NCBI GenBank assembly: GCA_016223145.1
Contig: JACRPN010000012.1
Span: 186,001-250,000 of the forward strand
Source: Armatimonadota bacterium
GTDB taxonomy: Bacteria > Armatimonadota > Fimbriimonadia > Fimbriimonadales > Fimbriimonadaceae
Direction of reading: 5' to 3'
DNA: 64,000 bases
Shown: positions 27,960 through 35,632 of the stretch, one piece after another
Layout: each line of letters starts with the position of its first letter
Numbering within the stretch: the first letter of the stretch is position 1
The notes under the pieces: generated by a model
What the model was told of the DNA's origin: nothing
The model's input: only the letters and a program-made list of their open reading frames with translations
The model's database searches: none
Program-made: the position numbers and the translations under genes

Positions 27960-29393
27960 TCATCTCCATTGGAACTGCGGGCTGGCAAGGCACCGAGCGA
28001 CGGTCGCCTGCAGAGAGCCATCGACGCAGGTCGCCGGAACGTCCCCACCCAAGATCGTCGCGGCGAGTCCGGCGGGTCCGCCAGCCTTGCCTCCAACTTC
28101 ATTGATGCGCGGGCTGGTCCCAGCAATCAGGCCGTGCGCAAGCGCCCAGGAGAAGTTCCAGCGCCCCAGCAGCGACCCGGTCCAGGCGGCGGCCTTGTCA
28201 GGGTAGCCGTCGGGCATCGGCCACATGTAAAGGGGCTGGCCCATCTTGTCCAGATGGTCCTGGATCGGCTTCGCCCCGTCCGTGTCGGCGTAGACCGAGC
28301 GCAGGGCCGAAGCGACGAAGTCGAACGGTCGTTTGAGGATCGGTGCGCCATGGACCAGCTCGTCCGACAGCAGGATCGGCTTCAGCATCGCCCTAATGTC
28401 GCCGGCCCCATCGTCGGTGATCGACTCCCGATAGATGGCCGCGGTCCTCTCGATCCAGGCTTCCGCAGGATCGGCGAGGAAGTGCCGGCAGATCTTCTTT
28501 GCGATGAACCGGCTTGTCGAGGGGTGCCTCGACAGGATGGCGAGCACGATGTCGACGTCCTTCTGGCCGGCTCCCGGCGGGATGCGGTGGCCGAGCACCG
28601 TTTTGGCGCCGTCGTCGTGCTGGCTGGGGTCGAAGCGCCACGTCCAGAACGGCCTAAGGAACCGGTCTTCGACGGTCCATCCCGTGAGGCACCGAGCCAC
28701 TTCTTTGATGTCCTTGTAGGTGTAGCCGCCGTCCACGCCGAGGGTGTGGAGCTCCATCAGCTCGCGGGCATAGTTCTCGTTGGGCACGCCTTTGTGGTTC
28801 TGCTCGGCGTCCAAGTAGATCAGCATCGAAGGGCTCTTGGCTGAGGCCTTGAGGAGATCGGAAAAACGGCCGAGCGCATGGGAGCGAACGACCTTGAGGT
28901 CATCCGTCGGCTTGCGATAGGCGCCTTCCGCCTTCTTGGCATAGATGCTGAAGTGGTTGCTCCAGAGGTCCACCATACGCTCGAAGAGCTGGTTCGGTGA
29001 ATACACCGCGCGGAGCATCGCCGCCTGCTGAAGCTGCCCTAGCACATAAGGCTCGGGAAGGTCCTGGAGGGTCGCCGCGTCGAGCTGGAGCGCGTCCATC
29101 CGGTGGAGCATCGTGAGCAGATAGGGCGATTCTGGCTGGCTCGCCGCAAGCTGCTCTTGCACATAGGCTGCCCGTCCCATACGCCTTATCCGCTCGGGCT
29201 CTCCGGGAACGGGGCCATAGCCCAGACGGTTTGCAAGGCGGTACTCGGGGTCCGACGGGCTCTTGGGCGGCTCGATCCGCTCCGGAAGGCCCTTGCGTCC
29301 GACCCGGCTCAGCGGGATCGCGCAACCCGCGGCGGCCGCTGCGGCGCCTGCAGCAAGGCTGGCCCTCACCACTTCTCGGCGAGAGACTTCCAT
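27960..29393 (-). CDS. DUF1800 exported protein
   Basis: 477 residues from ATG 29393. The N-terminus combines RR (SRREVVRASLAAG) with a possible lipobox (AAAAGC). DUF1800 features are clear: NRLGYGPVPGEPERI, LWSNHFSIYAKK, NENYARELMELHTLGVDGGYT, DIKEVARCLTGWTV, HPSTSRFIAKKICRHFLAD and SPQFQWR at the end. The function is unknown; the family almost always travels with DUF1501, as here. It starts one base after the stop of the membrane protein upstream, and DUF1501 begins 4 bases after its own stop, so the three form a tight operon. Confidence 0.9.
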   Translation of the reverse strand: MEVSRREVVRASLAAGAAAAAAGCAIPLSRVGRKGLPERIEPPKSPSDPEYRLANRLGYGPVPGEPERIRRMGRAAYVQEQLAASQPESPYLLTMLHRMDALQLDAATLQDLPEPYVLGQLQQAAMLRAVYSPNQLFERMVDLWSNHFSIYAKKAEGAYRKPTDDLKVVRSHALGRFSDLLKASAKSPSMLIYLDAEQNHKGVPNENYARELMELHTLGVDGGYTYKDIKEVARCLTGWTVEDRFLRPFWTWRFDPSQHDDGAKTVLGHRIPPGAGQKDVDIVLAILSRHPSTSRFIAKKICRHFLADPAEAWIERTAAIYRESITDDGAGDIRAMLKPILLSDELVHGAPILKRPFDFVASALRSVYADTDGAKPIQDHLDKMGQPLYMWPMPDGYPDKAAAWTGSLLGRWNFSWALAHGLIAGTSPRINEVGGKAGGPAGLAATILGGDVPATCVDGSLQATVARCLASPQFQWR

Positions 29394-29394
29394 G

Positions 29395-29913
29395 TCAGGC
29401 CGCCCCAAAGTCGAACGCCGGAGCCGCCTGCTTCTTGGCAAGCAGCGCCTGCAGGCCGAGGCCCGTGCCGTAAGCCAGCAGCAGCGGCGCGAACACGAAC
29501 CAGCCGATGAAGGGCAGCAAACCCGCGACGACCAGCAGACCGGTGCTGCGCGACATCGCCTTGTAGCGGGTCAACTCGGGATCGGTGGGGCGGATCCGCT
29601 GGCCGACAAGGCAGGCAATTCCGGTGAATCCCAGCAGGGCCACGCAGAGGAGCGCTAATAGAAGAACCGTGCCCAAAAGCTTGGCGCCGGGAAGCGGCTG
29701 GCCCAGGAACGCGAGCGAGAGAAAGGCTCCTGCAGCGAAGACCAAGAGGCCGAGGCCAAAGGTCTTCCATGGGCGCTTGTCGGCCGCCAGTTCCGCCGCC
29801 GAGACCTTGCCAGGGAACAGAAAGCTCATGCCCATGACCAACGCCCAGGTCGAGAGGCAAACGCCAAAGAGGTAAGCGATCACGAGGAATACGTCGCCGA
29901 TCACAACCATCAC
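29395..29913 (-). CDS. Integral membrane protein of unknown function
   Basis: 172 residues, four to five hydrophobic segments (about 4-30, 50-70, 79-104, 122-140 and 142-160). It has a short cytoplasmic-looking loop (GQRIRPTDPELTRYKAM) and an Ala-rich end. No family recognised. First gene of the operon with DUF1800 and DUF1501. The start (two successive ATGs at 29913 and 29910) follows GGAAGGTGATG. Confidence 0.75.
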   Translation of the reverse strand: MMVVIGDVFLVIAYLFGVCLSTWALVMGMSFLFPGKVSAAELAADKRPWKTFGLGLLVFAAGAFLSLAFLGQPLPGAKLLGTVLLLALLCVALLGFTGIACLVGQRIRPTDPELTRYKAMSRSTGLLVVAGLLPFIGWFVFAPLLLAYGTGLGLQALLAKKQAAPAFDFGAA

Positions 29914-30034
29914 ATCACCTTCCTTGGGCCCCGGATCGGGGCTCCATGACTCAGGTTACAGGAGGTTGTTCGAGAGGGTTGCAGAAGGTCCTAGGCGCAC
30001 GCCCGACGCGAAGCCGGAACCCATGAAGCGCGAA

Positions 30035-30062
30035 TCCCCGGCGAATGGCTCTTCACCGGGGA
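30035..30062 (-). terminator. Hairpin after the small secreted protein gene
   Basis: Stem TCCCCGGCGAA ... TTCACCGGGGA (10 of 11 pairs) with a 6-base loop, 28 bases past the stop of the minus-strand gene that ends at 30090. There is no T-run, so factor-independent termination is uncertain. Confidence 0.45.
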
Positions 30063-30089
30063 CCCATCGCGAGTCGGGGTTGGATTCTG

Positions 30090-30575
30090 TCAGTTGCGCT
30101 CGAAGACGACGAGGTCGCCCTCGGCAACCGCGCCGCCGAACTCAAACACGAAGTTGCCGCGTGCGGCTTCGAACCGAAGGCCAAGCCGATCCGGGGTGTC
30201 CGTGGGATGGTCCGGAGAGGTGTTATCGGCCACGTGGACCCGAACGGTGCCCTCGCGAACGACGCGGTTTCGCCCGATGACGGTGACCATCTTGGCTTTG
30301 CCGCCAAAGCCCGCTCTATTGCCGTCACGATTGAACCCGAGCGCCTTGGGCATGGCGATCTCGACGCGCCTTTCGTTGCCCCCAAGCTTGAAGTGGAACT
30401 CGCCGGCCACTCGCCCGTTATCCACAACCTTGCGCACTTCGAATCCGAACTGGCCACGCTGGCCCTGGTCGTTCTGGACCGCGCCGCGGCCCCTTGCTCC
30501 TTCGATGCCGGCCACGGCGAGCGCCAAGGCTCCCAGGGCGACACCAAAGCCAATCAACACATTCTTAAGCTTCAT
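30090..30575 (-). CDS. Small secreted beta-rich protein (paralogue of 60243-60743)
   Basis: 161 residues with a signal peptide (MKLKNVLIGFGVALGALALAVAG) and a mature part rich in beta-strand patterns: QGQRGQFGFEVRKV, GRVAGEFHFKLG, ARGNFVFEFGGAVAEGDLVVF. The alternation of G..G.F.F.. units resembles the post-COAP-1-type exported domains often seen in poorly characterised bacteria. A second member of the same family lies at 60243-60743 (QGRRGEFSVDATKI, NRRGKFDFMARHGDY). The start has AAGGAGA 10 bases upstream. No function can be assigned. Confidence 0.75.
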   Translation of the reverse strand: MKLKNVLIGFGVALGALALAVAGIEGARGRGAVQNDQGQRGQFGFEVRKVVDNGRVAGEFHFKLGGNERRVEIAMPKALGFNRDGNRAGFGGKAKMVTVIGRNRVVREGTVRVHVADNTSPDHPTDTPDRLGLRFEAARGNFVFEFGGAVAEGDLVVFERN

Positions 30576-30680
30576 TAGTGGTCTCCTTAAGGCTGGGCAG
30601 GGGTCGCAAGGAGCCTAGCCCAACGCCTGCACGGACGTCCGGGCACGGACTGCGTTCACTGATCCGGCTCAACTACTCGA

Positions 30681-31277
30681 TTACTTAGGAGTAAAGATTG
30701 GGCTGTCCATTGTCTGCACCAGATGGGCCCTGCCGTTCAAGGTGCTCATACAGTTGGCAGTCTCGTCGCCTGGATGACGAGGGGGATTGGGCAAGGTGTC
30801 CAGTCCTGCGACGGCGCCACGCTTCAGCACTGCGCTGTCAAAGGCGACAGGCGTCTTTTCGTTCTCGATGGAGGCAAGCACCTTGCCCGCGATCGCCTCG
30901 TTGAAGGCGATCCCATACTGCTCCGGATGTGCCCTATGGATCAATGGGCACGCGGCTGTGTTCTCCATCCTCCTCCGTGTGAAGGGTTGCAGGGCCTCCA
31001 CCCAACCCTTTCCGCCGGGCAGCTTCCCGTCGTGGTCCGCCGCATAGAGGATGCTTGCTGAAGCGATGACGCGGACATTTCGAAGGCAGAGCCGCCTGCT
31101 TCCCGAGATTCGCGCTTGGCTGAGCGCAGGGAGCACAAGGCTCAAGAACAGGCTCATCAGGCCGATGCCCCCGCCCACGAGCCCCACCCAAAGCACCCAC
31201 GGCAGCGCCGACGACTTCTTCTTTCGGGGAGATGGGCCCACTTCGGAGACATCGCTCATCCGGGGCAGGTCGCTCAC
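30681..31277 (-). CDS. Pseudopilin-like membrane protein, paralogue of the upstream gene
   Basis: 198 residues. A polar N-terminus, one membrane helix (about 27-50, WVLWVGLVGGGIGLMSLFLS), then SQARISGSRRLCLRNVRVIASASILYAADHDGKLP. This last stretch resembles the part of type II secretion pseudopilins and DUF1559 proteins that follows the helix (S.A....C..NL...G.....YA.D..G.lP). The prepilin cleavage motif is absent and the helix lies too far inside, so it is not a normal pilin. Near the end is AGLDTLPNPPRHPGDE, shared with the gene upstream. The GTG start overlaps the upstream TGA. Confidence 0.75.
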   Translation of the reverse strand: MSDLPRMSDVSEVGPSPRKKKSSALPWVLWVGLVGGGIGLMSLFLSLVLPALSQARISGSRRLCLRNVRVIASASILYAADHDGKLPGGKGWVEALQPFTRRRMENTAACPLIHRAHPEQYGIAFNEAIAGKVLASIENEKTPVAFDSAVLKRGAVAGLDTLPNPPRHPGDETANCMSTLNGRAHLVQTMDSPIFTPK

Positions 31278-31939
31278 GGCTTGTCCCCGAGGGCAACTGC
31301 TTTCACCGATCCGCTCCCCAGAACGACGTTGTTGAACCTCGACATGCGATGGCGAGGGGGTTTGGGCAGGGTGTCCAATCCCGATACCGCGTTGCGGCCC
31401 ATCAGGATGCTGTCGAAAACGAGCGGCGCCGCGTCATAGCCATCCAGCGACTTGATAGCGGCTCCGTCGAGGGCGATGCTGTACGCAAAGCCGTATTCGC
31501 CCGTTCGTTTCTTCGAGATCGAGGGGCACCGAAAGACGCTTTCGCTTTCGTTGATGGGGTCGAGGGGCTTGGAGTTGGGATCGTTCGGCTTTTGCTTCGG
31601 CATCAGCGGCCACGAGGCGTCGACCCACAGGGCGGCTGGAGGCAGGCGCCCGTCGTTCTGCTCGGCATACAGCGACAGACCCTGCCAAAGAGCTTTGAGC
31701 CGGGTTTGACAGCGCTCGCCCTCGCGGCCCTCGACCGCGCCCTGCAGCGCCTTGACGCCGTAGTTCAGGGTCCACCACGTGATGCCTAGAGGGAAAACGC
31801 ATACGGCGAACAGGCTGATGAGCCACCACCAGCGCACGGAAAGCTGCCGCCTCGGGCGGGCGGCAAGCACCTCGTCGGCAGCCTTGTGGGAGTCCTGTTT
31901 CGGTGCATCCGGCTCGCGCTCGTCGGCTTGATCGGACAC
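31274..31939 (-). CDS. Pseudopilin-like membrane protein
   Basis: 221 residues, clearly paralogous to the following gene: one helix (about 37-60, WWWLISLFAVCVFPLGITWW), then GERCQTRLKALWQGLSLYAEQNDGRLPPA, YGFAYSIALDG and SGLDTLPKPPRHRM. The GTG start at 31939 has AAGGAG 8 bases before it, inside the end of the response-regulator gene. Together with its neighbours it forms a three-gene unit: response regulator, this protein, its paralogue. Function unknown; the conserved fragment is that of the exported core of DUF1559/pseudopilins. Confidence 0.75.
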   Translation of the reverse strand: MSDQADEREPDAPKQDSHKAADEVLAARPRRQLSVRWWWLISLFAVCVFPLGITWWTLNYGVKALQGAVEGREGERCQTRLKALWQGLSLYAEQNDGRLPPAALWVDASWPLMPKQKPNDPNSKPLDPINESESVFRCPSISKKRTGEYGFAYSIALDGAAIKSLDGYDAAPLVFDSILMGRNAVSGLDTLPKPPRHRMSRFNNVVLGSGSVKAVALGDKP

Positions 31940-31943
31940 GCCG

Positions 31944-32606
31944 TTACTCCTTGACGACCATTTTCGACTTGACGGCCTTCATCGCGGCCTCGGTGCGGCT
32001 GTTGACCTGGAGCGCCTTGAGGATGTTGCTCACGTGGTTCTTGACGGTCTTTTCCGCGATGCAAAGCCTGGAGGCAATCTCTTTGTTTCTCATGCCTTGG
32101 GCGATGAGATCGAGGATCTCCTGTTCGCGATCGCTGAGGACAAAGAGCTCCGCGTCGTCGGTGTCGTCGTCTTCCTTGACCCTGCGGAAATCTTCAATCA
32201 CCTTGGCCGCGATTTTTGGCGTGATCTTGGCCTCGCCGCGCTCGGCCAGACGGATCGCATCGATCACGTCCTGTGGCGTGGAAGTTTTGAGCAGGTAGCC
32301 TAGCGCCCCGGCGCGAAACGCGTCAAAAACCGTGTCTTCGTCTTCACGGATCGTGAGCACAACTACGCGGACGTCCTTTTCCTGGCGCTGGAGCTTGCGA
32401 ATCAGCTCGACTCCATCCAGCCTTGGCATGTTGACGTCGGTGAGGAGCACGTCCGGGGGATCGGCAAGGCAGGCGTCGAGCGCCTCCTGGCCGTCTTGGC
32501 AGACGGCGATGACCTGGCACTCAGGCATCAAGCCTAGCGTTCGCTGCAGCGCGTTTCGATAAGAGTGCTCATCGTCCGCGACCACGACCCTGATCTTCGT
32601 CGGCAT
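31944..32606 (-). CDS. NarL/FixJ-family two-component response regulator
   Basis: 220 residues. N-terminal receiver domain with acidic pocket VVADDE and phospho-acceptor D57 (LLTDVNMP), switch Thr (VLTIRED) and Lys (LLKTSTP). A 30-residue linker rich in D follows, then a LuxR-type HTH (LSDREQEILDLIAQGM, NKEIASRLCIAEKTVKNHVSNIL). It is a DNA-binding regulator; no histidine kinase lies nearby, so it is an orphan here. The two membrane proteins downstream are co-transcribed and may be targets or partners. Start ATG 32606, without a strong Shine-Dalgarno sequence. Confidence 0.93.
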   Translation of the reverse strand: MPTKIRVVVADDEHSYRNALQRTLGLMPECQVIAVCQDGQEALDACLADPPDVLLTDVNMPRLDGVELIRKLQRQEKDVRVVVLTIREDEDTVFDAFRAGALGYLLKTSTPQDVIDAIRLAERGEAKITPKIAAKVIEDFRRVKEDDDTDDAELFVLSDREQEILDLIAQGMRNKEIASRLCIAEKTVKNHVSNILKALQVNSRTEAAMKAVKSKMVVKE

Positions 32607-32675
32607 AGGGCGGAGTATACAGCCAACGAGTCGGGTTGAACCTATCCCAGTTCAGAGCAAGACTCACAAATGACG

Positions 32676-32707
32676 AACCCCTTCTCCCCGAATGGGAAGA
32701 AGGGGTT
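32676..32707 (-). terminator. Terminator hairpin of the 45-residue lipoprotein gene
   Basis: Stem AACCCCTTCT ... AGAAGGGGTT, extended to about 13 of 14 pairs, with a five-base loop, 22 bases after the stop at 32729. The minus-strand tail (CGTCATTTG) is only weakly T-rich. Confidence 0.6.
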
Positions 32708-32728
32708 GATTTCGTCGACTGTTGAAGC

Positions 32729-32866
32729 TTACTTCGCTTCGCCGCCCTCTGCGGGCGCTGCGTTGTCGGCAGGCTTCGCGCCTTCGTCAGCAGCACCACC
32801 GCCGCAACCGCCGATCACGAGCGAAAGAGCGCTCAAAGCCAACAAAATCGTAAAGATCTTTTTCAT
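32729..32866 (-). CDS. 45-residue lipoprotein
   Basis: A short gene easily missed. The ATG at 32866 has a perfect AGGAGGT 7 bases upstream. The product starts MKKIFTILLALSALSLVIGGC, a lipoprotein signal with cysteine 21, and continues as a small polar tail of G, A, D, E, P and K (GGGAADEGAKPADNAAPAEG). It has its own promoter (32976-33004) and a hairpin after the stop, so it is a self-contained transcription unit. Small lipoproteins of this type resemble entericidin-like or surface-coating peptides, but no function can be assigned. Confidence 0.8.
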   Translation of the reverse strand: MKKIFTILLALSALSLVIGGCGGGAADEGAKPADNAAPAEGGEAK

Positions 32867-32975
32867 ATCCCACACCTCCTAAAGTTGAGATTCTTTTTAT
32901 GGACGGAGCATGCTCCGCATAGGGTTCACCCTCCGATGCGATGATCCGCAGCTTCAGGCTAAGCCTACTCTCGCG

Positions 32976-33004
32976 ATTATATTAGGTTCTTTCGGCCAAG
33001 GCAA
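32976..33004 (-). promoter_or_regulatory. Sigma-70-type promoter of the small lipoprotein gene
   Basis: On the minus strand: TTGCCT (-35, 4/6), a 17-base spacer, and a perfect TATAAT (-10). Transcription should start near 32968, giving a leader of about 100 bases that contains a palindrome (CGGAGCATGCTCCG). Confidence 0.7.
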
Positions 33005-33108
33005 GCCCCCTGGGACCAAAAAGTTCAGCATTCTGCTGTGGAAAACTGCTTCGGGTATCCTGCTCACCTTCCTTCGGAGGCTCACCGCGAACCCCCATTC
33101 CAGGCAAC

Positions 33109-33140
33109 GGCGCTTGGTCCGAAAGCTGATCCCAAGCGCC
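33109..33140 (+). promoter_or_regulatory. Hairpin in the leader of the arginine fusion gene
   Basis: Perfect nine-base stem GGCGCTTGG ... CCAAGCGCC with a 14-base loop, 70 bases before the argD-argF start. The 344-base gap 32867-33210 holds this, the divergent promoter, and no gene. It is not a T-run terminator; a role in attenuation or mRNA stability is possible but unproven. Confidence 0.35.
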
Positions 33141-33210
33141 AGAAGCGCCGGGCTTTCAGCTCATGAACCCATCGCGGGCAGCTCCCGAACACATCCACAG
33201 GAGGATAACC

Positions 33211-35325
33211 ATGATCGACACTCACAGCGCTCAGCAACTCGACGACCTTCACGTGATGAAGACCTACCGTCGTTTTCCCGCGTTGTTCGAGCGTGGCAAC
33301 GGTTGTCTCCTTTGGGATGAGAACGGCAGGGTCTACCTCGACTTTCTGGCCGGCATCGGGGTCTGCCAACTCGGGCACGCCCACCCGGCGGTGACAGAGG
33401 CCATCACTCGACAAGCCTCAAGGCTGGTGCATGGCTCCAACCTGCTTTTGACCGACCCTGTTCCCCGGCTCGCAGCGAAGCTCTGCGCAATCAGCGGGAT
33501 GGACCGCGTGTTCTTCTCGGTCTGCGGGGCATCGGCCATCGAAACGGCCCTCAAGATTGCCAAGAAGCACGGGCTTTCGAAGAGGCGCAACGGCGACTAC
33601 AAGGTCTTGGCGCTGGACAACAGCTTCCACGGCCGGACGCTCGGGGCGCTCACCCTGACGGGTCAGATCAAGTATCAGGACGACTTCCAGCCCCTCATCC
33701 CGGGCATATCGTACGTGAAGCCGAACGACCTGGATGCCCTGAAGGCAGCCTTCGACGATTCCGTTGCGGCGATTTTCATCGAGCCAATCCAGGGAGAGGG
33801 CGGTGTCGTTCCGATCTCGAGAGAGTTTCTTGCTGAAGCCCGAACGCTCTGCGACCGGCATGGCGCGCTGCTGGTTTTCGACGAGATACAGACTGGAATG
33901 GGCCGCACGGGAACCTGGTTCCACTTTCAGCAGCACGGCGTCGTCCCGGACGTGATGGCCATCGCTAAGGGGCTAGGAAACGGCATGCCGATTGGTGCTT
34001 GTTTGGCGCGCGGGGAGGCCGCGGAGGTGCTGCAGCCCGGAAACCACGGCAGTACCTTTGGTGGAAACCCCCTGATGTGCGCCGCGGGCCTCGCGGTCAT
34101 CGAGACGATCGAATCGCAAGGGGTGATCGCCAACGCCAAGCGTGTGGGGGATTCCCTTCGTTCGCAGCTCACTGCGATCGGTGGGCCCATAGCCGAGGTT
34201 CGAGGGGCCGGTCTCATGATCGGCATCCGGCTCAATCAGCCGATAGCTCGCGACGTGGTGCAAAAGTGCTTCGAGCGGGGCCTGGTGGCAAACGCCACTT
34301 CGGAAGACACGCTCCGGCTGCTGCCTCCCCTCATTCTCACCGAAGCTCAGGCGGAGCAGGGCGTGGCGATCTTGAAGTCGGCCTTGGCCGGCGAAACGTC
34401 GGAGGCGGTGGAGGCCGTGGCCCAGACGCCAGAGGCCTACCACGACGTGCTGGCCATGGAAGACCTATCCGGTTCTCAAGCCGAGGAGGTTCTCGCGCTG
34501 GCGGCACGGCTCAAGAACCGACGGAAATTTGCGCCGGAGCCGGTGGTTTCGGTTGAGGGCCGGACGATCGCCCTGGTGTTTGAGAAGCCGTCGCTCAGGA
34601 CTCGTGTGAGCTTCGAAGCGGCGATCCAGGAGTTGGGTGGCCATGCGGTGTACCTTAGCAAGGCCGACATCGGCATGGGCAGCCGCGAGGCGATCAAGGA
34701 CGTGGCCAGCAACCTCGGCGGATGGTGTGCGGCGGTGGTGGCGCGGCTCTATTGGCAACGTCACTTGCACGAGTTGGCGCACTACTGCGATTCACCCGTC
34801 ATCAACGCTCTGACCGAGATGGAGCACCCTTGTCAGGCGCTGGCCGACATGCTGACCGTTCGTGAGGCGTTCGGCGGGCAGACAGTTCCGATCACCTATG
34901 TGGGCGATGCCAACAACGTGGCCCGGAGCCTAGCAAAGCTCGCCGTGATGCTCGGCTACCCGATGACGATTTGCGGCCCCAAGAACTTCCAACTCGAGGA
35001 AACCGAAGGGGTTCGGCAGACAGAGAGCATCGAAGAAGGACTAACGGGCGCCAAGGTGGTTTACACCGACGTGTGGGTGAGCATGGGCGACGAGCACGAG
35101 CAAGAGCACCGCTTGAAGGTCTTTGAGCCCTATCAAGTCGACTCGCGCGTGATGGCGATGGCCGAAAAGGACGCGATCTTCCTGCACTGCCTTCCGGCGC
35201 GCAGGGGCTTCGAGGTGACGGACGACGTCATCGACGGCGCCCAGAGCCGCGTGGTCCAGCAAGCGGAGAACCGTCTGCATGCGCAGAAGGCACTGCTGGC
35301 AAAGGTCTTGGGTTTGGCGCAGTAA
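33211..35325 (+). CDS. argDF: Fusion of acetylornithine aminotransferase and ornithine carbamoyltransferase (ArgD-ArgF)
   Basis: 704 residues in one frame. Residues 1-392 are the class III PLP aminotransferase ArgD: FLAGIGVCQLGHAHP, SNLLLTDP, FSVCGASAIETALK, EPIQGEGG, FDEIQTGMGRTG, and the PLP lysine K253 in AIAKGLGNGMPIGA. A short linker (393-410) leads to ornithine carbamoyltransferase (411-704): carbamoyl-phosphate motif S461-L-R-T-R465 (STRTR in most OTCs), HPCQ (539-542), and HCLP (659-662), the OTC signature. ArgD and ArgF are steps 4 and 6 of arginine synthesis in the linear or cyclic pathway; they are not adjacent steps, since acetylornithine must first be deacetylated (ArgE/ArgJ). 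The start has AGGAGG 7 bases upstream. No stop or frameshift separates the halves. Confidence 0.95.
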   Translation: MIDTHSAQQLDDLHVMKTYRRFPALFERGNGCLLWDENGRVYLDFLAGIGVCQLGHAHPAVTEAITRQASRLVHGSNLLLTDPVPRLAAKLCAISGMDRVFFSVCGASAIETALKIAKKHGLSKRRNGDYKVLALDNSFHGRTLGALTLTGQIKYQDDFQPLIPGISYVKPNDLDALKAAFDDSVAAIFIEPIQGEGGVVPISREFLAEARTLCDRHGALLVFDEIQTGMGRTGTWFHFQQHGVVPDVMAIAKGLGNGMPIGACLARGEAAEVLQPGNHGSTFGGNPLMCAAGLAVIETIESQGVIANAKRVGDSLRSQLTAIGGPIAEVRGAGLMIGIRLNQPIARDVVQKCFERGLVANATSEDTLRLLPPLILTEAQAEQGVAILKSALAGETSEAVEAVAQTPEAYHDVLAMEDLSGSQAEEVLALAARLKNRRKFAPEPVVSVEGRTIALVFEKPSLRTRVSFEAAIQELGGHAVYLSKADIGMGSREAIKDVASNLGGWCAAVVARLYWQRHLHELAHYCDSPVINALTEMEHPCQALADMLTVREAFGGQTVPITYVGDANNVARSLAKLAVMLGYPMTICGPKNFQLEETEGVRQTESIEEGLTGAKVVYTDVWVSMGDEHEQEHRLKVFEPYQVDSRVMAMAEKDAIFLHCLPARRGFEVTDDVIDGAQSRVVQQAENRLHAQKALLAKVLGLAQ

Positions 35326-35632
35326 TGCCCCGTGGCTTCGCCCTTAAGCTCCCGATAGCGGGCGCAAAAGGAACCGCCTTTATCCTCTTCCTTGTTCGGT
35401 GCGGGCCGCTTTGTCGCCCCGTATAGCGACGGGCTTCACAGAAATGAGGACATCCATGAACGCACGAACTCTTCGGAACTCCGGGGGCAGCCCCAATGAC
35501 AGCAAAATTGCCGGTATTGCCCCTAAATCTGCCGGCAGACGCCGTCACTCCTTGCGAGGCTTTCAGCAATGCGAGATAATGGTGCTATTGCTGGGCAGTC
35601 CCTGCTTGGGCGCCCCAATGAGGAGGAGGACC
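35326..35632. other. Gap of 307 bases without a gene
   Basis: Between the ArgD-ArgF gene and the PEP-CTERM gene. It contains short in-frame codons continuous with the next gene but no conserved protein pattern, and no strong terminator; a four-base stem CCCG-ATAG-CGGG (near 35352) is the only hairpin seen. Confidence 0.4.

Noticed and set aside
30681-31277. Type IV pilin or pseudopilin
   Set aside because: The helix is internal and no prepilin cleavage motif (G followed by F/M and E at +5) precedes it; only the post-helix fragment is similar.
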